Positions 1 through 4,616 of a DNA stretch of 13,818 nucleotides are shown here, one piece after another. Made by a program: the position numbers and the translations under genes. Origin of the DNA: an uncultured Oscillospiraceae bacterium (GTDB lineage: Bacteria; Bacillota; Clostridia; Oscillospirales; Oscillospiraceae); the NCBI GenBank assembly GCA_900754515.1, contig CAAEDD010000044.1, positions 1 through 13,818 on the forward strand. The letters run 5' to 3'. Positions within the stretch are counted from its first letter, which is position 1. Each line of letters starts with the position of its first letter. The notes under the pieces are model-generated. The model saw only the letters and a list, made by a program, of their open reading frames with translations, was not told the origin of the DNA and made no database searches.

Positions 1-140
1 ACTTGCAGCTCTTATTTCGGGCGTCTGCGGAAATTGCGCCCTGCCTTTATCTGCCCCCGGCAGCGGCAGGGTCGCAATTCTCGTGTTTCAATAACCCGCC
101 ACAGAAAAGCCTTGACAATCAGCTTCCCTGATTGTCAAGA

Positions 141-183
141 CCGAATCAAAGCCCAGCGTAAGCGGGTTTGATTCGGAAAGGAG
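141..183 (-). repeat. 43-base palindromic dispersed repeat, copy 1
   Basis: A palindromic unit (CCGAATCAAA at 141-150 pairing with TTTGATTCGG at 167-176, plus inner CCC/GGG pairs) followed by AAAGGAG. The same unit occurs in inverted orientation at 9195-9237. By eye 39 of 43 positions agree, and 33 of 36 in the palindromic core. Two near-identical copies 9 kb apart in non-coding DNA, flanking unrelated genes, suggest a family of interspersed elements. Mechanism and copy number cannot be judged from this window. Confidence 0.8.
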
Positions 184-299
184 CTGCAACGGAATGTATG
201 AGCAGTGGCCACAGCCGCCACTGCGAAGGATATGGAGTTTGCAGCGACGTAGCGCAGCAGCATTTTGCTATGAGCAAAATGCTTGGCGGGAGAAGCGCA

Positions 300-329
300 G
301 TCAAAAAAGTCTGTGAGGACTTTTTTGAC
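300..329 (-). terminator. Possible pta terminator hairpin (weak)
   Basis: A perfect 12-bp stem (GTCAAAAAAGTC with GACTTTTTTGAC) around a 6-base loop, about 50 bases beyond the pta stop codon. Read in the pta direction the second arm carries six T. The GC part is only three pairs, so it is an atypical terminator. The adjacent GC-only hairpin at 335-355 (GGCCGGGC/GCCCGGCC) lies closer to the gene and may act with it. Confidence 0.35.
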
Positions 330-378
330 AAGCTGGCCGGGCACGAAGCCCGGCCCTTTGAATATACAGGGTTATGAC

Positions 379-1377
379 TTATGCCAGAGCGGCGGTGATG
401 ATGGACATCTGATAGACTTCCTCGGCATCGCAGCCACGGGACAGGTCGTTGATAGGGGCGTTGAGGCCCTGAAGAATGGGGCCGTAGGCAGCAAAGCCGC
501 CCAGACGCTGGGCTATCTTGTAGCCGATGTTGCCGGACTGGATCTCCGGGAAGATGAAGGTGTTGGCGTAGCCCGCCACCTTGCTGCCGGGGAACTTCAG
601 CTGACCCACAACAGGAGAGACGGCTGCGTCAAACTGCATCTCGCCGTCGATAGCCACATCGGGAGCCATTTCCTTGGCAATAGCGGTGGCGTTGCGTACC
701 AGATCCACATTGGGACCCTTGCCGGAACCCTTGGTGGAATAGGACAGCATGGCCACCTTGGGGTCGATGCCGAAGACCTTGGCGGTCTTGGCGGTCTCAA
801 CGGCTACCTCGGCCAGCTGAGCGGCGGCGGAGAGAACAACGTTGCCTTCCTTGTCCAGCTTGTCCTCATAGGAGATATTGATGGCGCAGTCGCCCATGGC
901 CAGCATCTCGTCATCGCGGACCATAATGAAGCAGGAGCTGACCAGGTTTGCGCCCTTCTTGGTTTTGACCAGCTGGAGGGCGGGACGGACGGTGTCGGCG
1001 GTGGAGTAGGTGGCGCCGCCCAGCAGAGCGTCGGCCAGGCCCATCTTCACCAGCATGGTGCCGAAGTAGTTGCTCTTGGCAAGGGCTGCCCGGCAGTCAT
1101 CGGCGCTCATCTTGCCTTTGCGCAATTCCACCATGGTGTCCACCATCTTGTCCATTTCGGGATAGGTGGCGGGGTCGATGATCTCCAGACCCTCGATATC
1201 GAAGCCGCCCTTGGCGGCAGCGGCCTTAACGTCCTCCACGTTGCCCACCAGAATGGGAGTGAGGAAGCCGCCTTTTTTCAGACGAGCAGCGGACTCCAGG
1301 ATACGGGCGTCGGTACCCTCAGTGTAGACTATTTTCCTGGGATTGGCCTTGAGTATTTCTACGAGATTTTCAAACAT
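379..1377 (-). CDS. pta: Phosphate acetyltransferase
   Basis: Interconverts acetyl-CoA and acetyl phosphate in the cytoplasm. With acetate kinase (not in this window) it forms the acetate-producing, ATP-yielding route of fermenting bacteria. The protein is 332 residues, the usual length for short single-domain Pta. Family blocks are clear: LSYSTKGSGKGP (about 211-222), GEMQFDAA (245-252) and the long conserved C-terminal run from VAGYANTFIFPEIQ (267-280) through GGFAAYGPILQGLNAPINDL. An open frame continues upstream to 1461, but I chose ATG at 1375-1377. It matches the normal Pta N-terminus and has GGAGGT 8 bases upstream, whereas the extension would cover the promoter. It is transcribed divergently from the XRE regulator. 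Ile codons are mostly ATC, unlike the ATA-rich neighbours, which fits high expression. A phosphate butyryltransferase is less likely given the sequence blocks. Confidence 0.95.
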   Translation of the reverse strand: MFENLVEILKANPRKIVYTEGTDARILESAARLKKGGFLTPILVGNVEDVKAAAAKGGFDIEGLEIIDPATYPEMDKMVDTMVELRKGKMSADDCRAALAKSNYFGTMLVKMGLADALLGGATYSTADTVRPALQLVKTKKGANLVSSCFIMVRDDEMLAMGDCAINISYEDKLDKEGNVVLSAAAQLAEVAVETAKTAKVFGIDPKVAMLSYSTKGSGKGPNVDLVRNATAIAKEMAPDVAIDGEMQFDAAVSPVVGQLKFPGSKVAGYANTFIFPEIQSGNIGYKIAQRLGGFAAYGPILQGLNAPINDLSRGCDAEEVYQMSIITAALA

Positions 1378-1385
1378 GTTAAAAT

Positions 1386-1391
1386 ACCTCC
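1386..1391 (-). promoter_or_regulatory. Ribosome binding site deciding the pta start
   Basis: GGAGGT on the minus strand, 8 bases before ATG at 1375-1377. It supports the shorter pta start over the upstream in-frame ATG at 1461. Confidence 0.85.
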
Positions 1392-1417
1392 GAATAGTTG
1401 TTGTTTTACCACCAATT

Positions 1418-1446
1418 AATGTACCACGCTTTCCCGTCTTTTTCAA
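1418..1446 (-). promoter_or_regulatory. pta promoter, sigma-A type
   Basis: On the minus strand TTGAAA (1441-1446) and TACATT (1418-1423) are separated by exactly 17 bases. Transcription would begin near 1411, giving a leader of about 35 bases that holds the GGAGGT site. Confidence 0.7.
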
Positions 1447-1466
1447 GAATTTTGCGCTCATTTCTA

Positions 1467-1495
1467 TTTACAAAGGGGTATTTCATCAGTATAAT
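1467..1495 (+). promoter_or_regulatory. Promoter of the XRE regulator-lepA operon
   Basis: TTTACA (1467-1472) and a perfect TATAAT (1490-1495) are 17 bases apart. The predicted start near 1502 gives a short leader before ATG at 1536. The promoter stands back to back with the pta promoter without overlapping it. Confidence 0.8.
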
Positions 1496-1522
1496 ATACT
1501 GACTGTAATATTATGAATACTG
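1487..1522 (+). promoter_or_regulatory. Candidate operator for the XRE regulator
   Basis: CAGTAT (1487-1492), AAT and ATACTG (1496-1501) form a perfect inverted repeat that covers the -10 box. A third half-site, ATACTG at 1517-1522, lies 21 bases (about two helical turns) downstream. A palindrome over the -10 box is a common arrangement for repressors, so self-repression by the downstream gene is the natural inference. Binding is not shown by sequence alone. Confidence 0.55.
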
Positions 1523-1535
1523 TCAGGATGGAGAA

Positions 1536-1865
1536 ATGATGGAGAGAAGTTTTCCTGAGACGCTGTCGGCACTGCGACGGGAGAAGAATATAAGCCAGCG
1601 CAAAGCCGCGGCAGACCTGCACATAAGCCAGGCCCTGCTGAGCCACTATGAAAACGGAGCAAGAGAACCCGGGCTGGCCTTTGTGTGCAAGGCCTGCGAT
1701 TACTATGGAGTAAGCGCGGACTACCTGCTGTGCCGCAGCGAGCTGCCCAATGCCCCCCAAAGCACCGCCGAGGCGGCCAGAGCCTTTCTGGGTGAGATGA
1801 ATACCCTGATGAATAAGGCCCGGCAGGCCCTGGATGAATTCACCGGAAAAGGAGTCCAAGAATGA
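1536..1865 (+). CDS. XRE-family helix-turn-helix regulator
   Basis: A cytoplasmic DNA-binding protein of 109 residues. The N-terminal Cro/C1-type helix-turn-helix spans about residues 8-65, with the turn and recognition helix around SQRKAAADLHISQALLSHYE (20-39). The following GVSADYLL is the usual end of the domain. The C-terminal 40 residues look helical and could dimerise; no other domain is seen. Two adjacent ATG codons (1536 and 1539) could start it. AGGA at 1525-1528 fits the first, and GGAG at 1530-1533 fits the second. Its stop codon overlaps the lepA start by 4 bases (ATGA), so the two are cotranscribed and probably translationally coupled. A palindrome over its own promoter suggests autoregulation, which would also control lepA. 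Target genes beyond that are unknown; the divergent pta is possible but its promoter does not overlap the palindrome. Confidence 0.88.
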   Translation: MMERSFPETLSALRREKNISQRKAAADLHISQALLSHYENGAREPGLAFVCKACDYYGVSADYLLCRSELPNAPQSTAEAARAFLGEMNTLMNKARQALDEFTGKGVQE

Positions 1866-3667
1866 CCGACCAGAAGCATATACGGAATTTTTCAATAATT
1901 GCCCACATAGACCACGGCAAGTCCACCCTGTCCGACCGGCTCATTGAAAAGTGCGGCGCAGTGGAGCAGAGGGTCATGGAGGACCAGATACTGGATAACA
2001 TGGAGCTGGAAAAGGAGAGGGGCATAACCATCAAGGCCAGAGCCGTGGGTCTCAACTACACCGCCGCCGATGGGGAAAAATACACCCTGAATCTCATAGA
2101 CACTCCGGGACATGTAGACTTCAACTACGAGGTCAGCCGCTCCCTGGCTGCCTGCGAGGGGGCCGTCCTGGTGGTGGATGCCTCCCAGGGTGTGGAGGCC
2201 CAGACCCTGTCCAACACCTACCTGGCTTTGGATAACGATCTGGAGATACTGCCGGTGGTGAACAAGATAGATCTGCCTGCGGCCGACCCCAAGCGGGTTA
2301 AAGAGGAGATAGAGGAGATAATCGGCATCCCCGCCATGGACGCTCCGGAGATAAGCGCCAAGGCCGGGATAAATATCGACGCCGTGCTGGAAGACATCGT
2401 TGCCAATGTGCCCGCCCCCAAAGGGGACCCGGCGGCGCCCCTGAAAGCTCTTATATTTGACAGTCAGTATGACAACTACCGGGGCGTAATCGTCTTTATG
2501 CGCGTTATGGACGGGCAGCTGCGTCAGGACATGGAAATAAAGCTCATGGGCACCGGAGCCAAGTACAAGGTAGTGGAGCTGGGCTACCTGCGGCCAATGG
2601 GGCTGGAGCCCTGCGATGAGCTCTCTGCCGGTGACGTGGGCTACTTTACCGCCAGCATAAAGAACGTGGCCGACACCCAGGTGGGGGACACCGTCACCCT
2701 GGCGGAGCGCCCGGCGGCGGAAGCTCTGCCCGGCTACCGGCCCGCCCGGCCAATGGTCTACTGCGGCATCTACACCGAGGACGGCTCCAAATACCCGGAC
2801 CTGCGGGACGCTCTGGATAAGCTGAAGCTGAACGACGCCTCCCTGTCCTACGAGCCGGAGAGCTCCGTGGCTCTGGGCTTCGGCTTCCGCTGCGGCTTTC
2901 TGGGCATGCTCCACATGGAGATAATCCAGGAGAGGCTGGAGCGGGAGTTCGACCTGGAGCTGGTGACCACCCTCCCTTCTGTAATATACAAGGTGGTTAA
3001 GACCGACGGCAGCACCGTCATGGTGGATAATCCCCACAATTACCCGGATGTGCCCTCCATAGCCGAGGCCTACGAGCCCTATGTGAAGGTGAGCATAATC
3101 ACCCCCAACGACTATGTGGGCAATATCATGCCCCTGTGCCAGGACCGCCGGGGAGAGTATAAGGGTATGCAGTATCTGGATACCCGGCTGGTGGAGATGC
3201 ACTATGAGATGCCCCTCAATGAGATTATCTACGACTTTTTCGATACCCTGAAAGCCCGCACCAAGGGCTATGCCTCCCTGGACTATGAACTGAGCGAATA
3301 CAAGACCAGCGACCTGGTGAAGGTGGACTTGCTGATAAACGGCGACCAGGTGGACGCCCTCAGCTTCATTGCCCACCGGGAGAAAGCCTACGGCCGGGCC
3401 CGGAAGCTCTGCGAAAAGCTGAAGGAGAACATCCCCCGCCAGCTCTTCGAGGTGCCCATCCAGGCAGCCATCGGGGGCAAGATAATCGCCCGGGAGACGG
3501 TGAAGGCCCTGCGCAAGGACGTGCTGGCCAAGTGTTACGGCGGCGACATCACCAGAAAGAAGAAGCTGCTGGAAAAGCAGAAGGAGGGCAAAAAGAAGAT
3601 GCGCCAGCTGGGCACGGTGCAGATTCCCACCGAGGCCTTCCTGGCAGTGCTGAAGCTGGACGAGTAG
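1862..3667 (+). CDS. lepA: Elongation factor 4 (LepA) GTPase
   Basis: A ribosome-associated translational GTPase reported to remobilise stalled or mistranslocated ribosomes and to influence initiation and ribosome assembly. The 601 residues match the family's usual length. The G domain is complete: G1 AHIDHGKST (14-22), G2 RGIT (53-56), G3 DTPGH (80-84), G4 NKID (134-137) and G5 SAK (165-167). The EF-G-like domains II, III and V follow. The characteristic LepA C-terminal domain closes the protein, including GGDITRKKKLLEKQKEGKKK and RQLGTVQIP, which distinguishes it from EF-G. The start has GGAG at 1851-1854, 7 bases upstream and inside the regulator gene. The hemW/hrcA/grpE/dnaK genes that follow lepA in many Firmicutes are absent; a long stem-loop ends the unit instead. 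In the first 172 codons, 12 of 18 Ile codons are ATA. Confidence 0.97.
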   Translation: MTDQKHIRNFSIIAHIDHGKSTLSDRLIEKCGAVEQRVMEDQILDNMELEKERGITIKARAVGLNYTAADGEKYTLNLIDTPGHVDFNYEVSRSLAACEGAVLVVDASQGVEAQTLSNTYLALDNDLEILPVVNKIDLPAADPKRVKEEIEEIIGIPAMDAPEISAKAGINIDAVLEDIVANVPAPKGDPAAPLKALIFDSQYDNYRGVIVFMRVMDGQLRQDMEIKLMGTGAKYKVVELGYLRPMGLEPCDELSAGDVGYFTASIKNVADTQVGDTVTLAERPAAEALPGYRPARPMVYCGIYTEDGSKYPDLRDALDKLKLNDASLSYEPESSVALGFGFRCGFLGMLHMEIIQERLEREFDLELVTTLPSVIYKVVKTDGSTVMVDNPHNYPDVPSIAEAYEPYVKVSIITPNDYVGNIMPLCQDRRGEYKGMQYLDTRLVEMHYEMPLNEIIYDFFDTLKARTKGYASLDYELSEYKTSDLVKVDLLINGDQVDALSFIAHREKAYGRARKLCEKLKENIPRQLFEVPIQAAIGGKIIARETVKALRKDVLAKCYGGDITRKKKLLEKQKEGKKKMRQLGTVQIPTEAFLAVLKLDE

Positions 3668-3671
3668 CGTC

Positions 3672-3735
3672 AGAAAGCGTTTGAATGTCACAGCCTGCGC
3701 AAAAGCGCAAGGCGATGAGGATTCAAACGCTTTCT
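3672..3735 (+). terminator. Long composite stem-loop after lepA, probable terminator
   Basis: A perfect 15-bp stem (3672-3686 with 3721-3735) encloses a second hairpin in which TGCGC pairs with GCGCA around AAAA, extended by GCC/GGC across one unpaired A. It begins five bases after the lepA stop. The sequence after it is pyrimidine-rich (CTTCCTTTCC) but is not a clean T-run. Termination, 3' end protection, or an unrelated palindromic element are all possible. Confidence 0.55.
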
Positions 3736-3786
3736 TCCTTTCCGGGCCAAAGTCTTTCGGCTCCGGGCCGGGCAGGGCGGCGGGAC

Positions 3787-3843
3787 CTTAAACAAATCTT
3801 AAATCATTGCCCCATTGGTTTTTAATCAATTTTGACGTAGAAT
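3787..3843 (+). promoter_or_regulatory. Promoter and direct-repeat box upstream of the two-component genes
   Basis: TTGGTT (3815-3820) and TAGAAT (3838-3843) are 17 bases apart. Just upstream, CTTAAACAAAT (3787-3797) and CTTAAATCATT (3798-3808) form an 11-base tandem direct repeat. OmpR/PhoB-type regulators bind such repeats, one protomer per repeat, usually next to a weak -35. Here the -35 matches poorly, so activation by the downstream regulator is a reasonable inference. Confidence 0.5.
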
Positions 3844-3905
3844 AAGACCAAGGGAAAGGGAAAACCCGGCGCCGGGCCCTACCCAGGACAGAACGAGGTG
3901 GAAAA

Positions 3906-4616
3906 ATGTACAACATACTTGTGTGCGACGATGAGAAGGATATTGTCTCGGCTCTGAAGATATATCTGGAGCCGGAGGGATATAGGGTGCTGGAAGCCTA
4001 TAACGGCCAAGAGGCTTTGGATATATTGGACAGGGAACAGGTGCAGCTTATATTGCTGGACATTATGATGCCCAAGCTGGACGGCATAAGCGCCGTGGCC
4101 AAGCTGAGGGAATACAGCAATGTACCCGTCATCCTCCTCACCGCCAAGAGCGAGGATACGGACAAGGTGCTGGGATTGAACGTGGGAGCCGACGACTATA
4201 TCACCAAGCCCTTCAACCCCCTGGAGGTGCTGGCCAGAGTGCGCAGCCAGCTGAGGCGCTACACCCGGCTGGGGGGCAGCGGCGGCACAGGCGGCAGTGC
4301 CCTGACCATAGGCAACATCAGCCTGGACGACAGCAGCAAGGATGTGACCGTGGACGGGGAGGCGGTGAACCTGACCCCCACGGAATATGAGATACTGAAA
4401 CTCCTTATGAACAACCCGGGCCGGGTATTCTCACCGAGAGAAATCTACCGGCTTGTGTGGAAAGACGAACCCTACGGGGCTGAGACCACTGTGGCGGTAC
4501 ACATACGGCATCTGCGGGAAAAGGTGGAGATAAACCCCGCTGAACCCAGATACATCAAGGCCGTATGGGGCCAGGGTTATAAGATGGAGAGAGGGAAGAA
4601 GAATGAAAAATCTTAA
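3906..4616 (+). CDS. OmpR/PhoB-family response regulator
   Basis: A cytoplasmic transcription factor of 236 residues, controlled by phosphorylation from the kinase encoded next. The receiver domain (about 1-118) has the acidic pair D8/D9, the phosphoacceptor D52 in LILLDIMMPKLDG, T79 and K101 (TKPF). A glycine/serine-rich linker (GGSGGTGGS, 123-131) is followed by the winged-helix DNA-binding domain (about 133-230), recognisable from LTPTEYEILKLL, SPREIYRLVW and the C-terminal GQGYKMER. GAGGTG shortly before ATG at 3906 serves as ribosome binding site. The reading frame ends 14 bases inside the kinase gene, so the two are an operon with coupled translation. A tandem direct repeat upstream suggests autoregulation. 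It resembles VanR-type regulators, but the regulated genes cannot be named. The adjacent lipoprotein gene is a candidate target only by position. Confidence 0.95.
   Translation: MYNILVCDDEKDIVSALKIYLEPEGYRVLEAYNGQEALDILDREQVQLILLDIMMPKLDGISAVAKLREYSNVPVILLTAKSEDTDKVLGLNVGADDYITKPFNPLEVLARVRSQLRRYTRLGGSGGTGGSALTIGNISLDDSSKDVTVDGEAVNLTPTEYEILKLLMNNPGRVFSPREIYRLVWKDEPYGAETTVAVHIRHLREKVEINPAEPRYIKAVWGQGYKMERGKKNEKS

Larger units (their letters stand above)
32..355. repeat. Palindrome-rich intergenic region with seven stem-loops
   Basis: Non-coding stretch of more than 300 bases downstream of pta. At least seven inverted repeats follow each other: 32-79 (two 7-base arms joined across one bulge, with a nested CTGCC/GGCAG hairpin at 51-63), 111-139 (12-bp stem, 5-base loop), 141-176 (10-bp outer stem plus inner pairs), 202-224 (8-bp stem), 259-283 (11-bp stem, 3-base loop), 300-329 (12-bp stem, 6-base loop) and 335-355 (8-bp GC-only stem). 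Most stems are perfect. Short reading frames cross the region on both strands, but none has a recognisable domain, and the stems themselves explain the open frames. It could be a cluster of dispersed palindromic elements or a structured RNA. The hairpins nearest pta could also end its transcript, although none has a classic U-tract in the pta direction. Positions 1-31 show nothing recognisable. Confidence 0.75.

Noticed and set aside
32..355. A CRISPR array
   Set aside because: The stems differ from one another in sequence and spacing; there are no regularly spaced direct repeats and no cas genes.
135..377. Short overlapping frames of about 60-70 codons on both strands in the palindrome-rich region
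   Set aside because: The frames arise from the inverted repeats themselves. There is no convincing ribosome binding site or domain, and the stems explain the sequence better.
283..1419. A 378-codon open frame on the plus strand opposite pta
   Set aside because: It is His/Gly/Leu-rich antisense of pta without domains, and it runs through the palindromes and the pta promoter.
1375..1461. A longer pta start at 1461
   Set aside because: The extra 28 residues do not fit Pta, would cover the promoter and leader, and the inner ATG has a perfect GGAGGT.
1892..3691. A 599-codon open frame antisense to lepA
   Set aside because: Its composition is the mirror of lepA codon use and it has no motifs; lepA is unambiguous.
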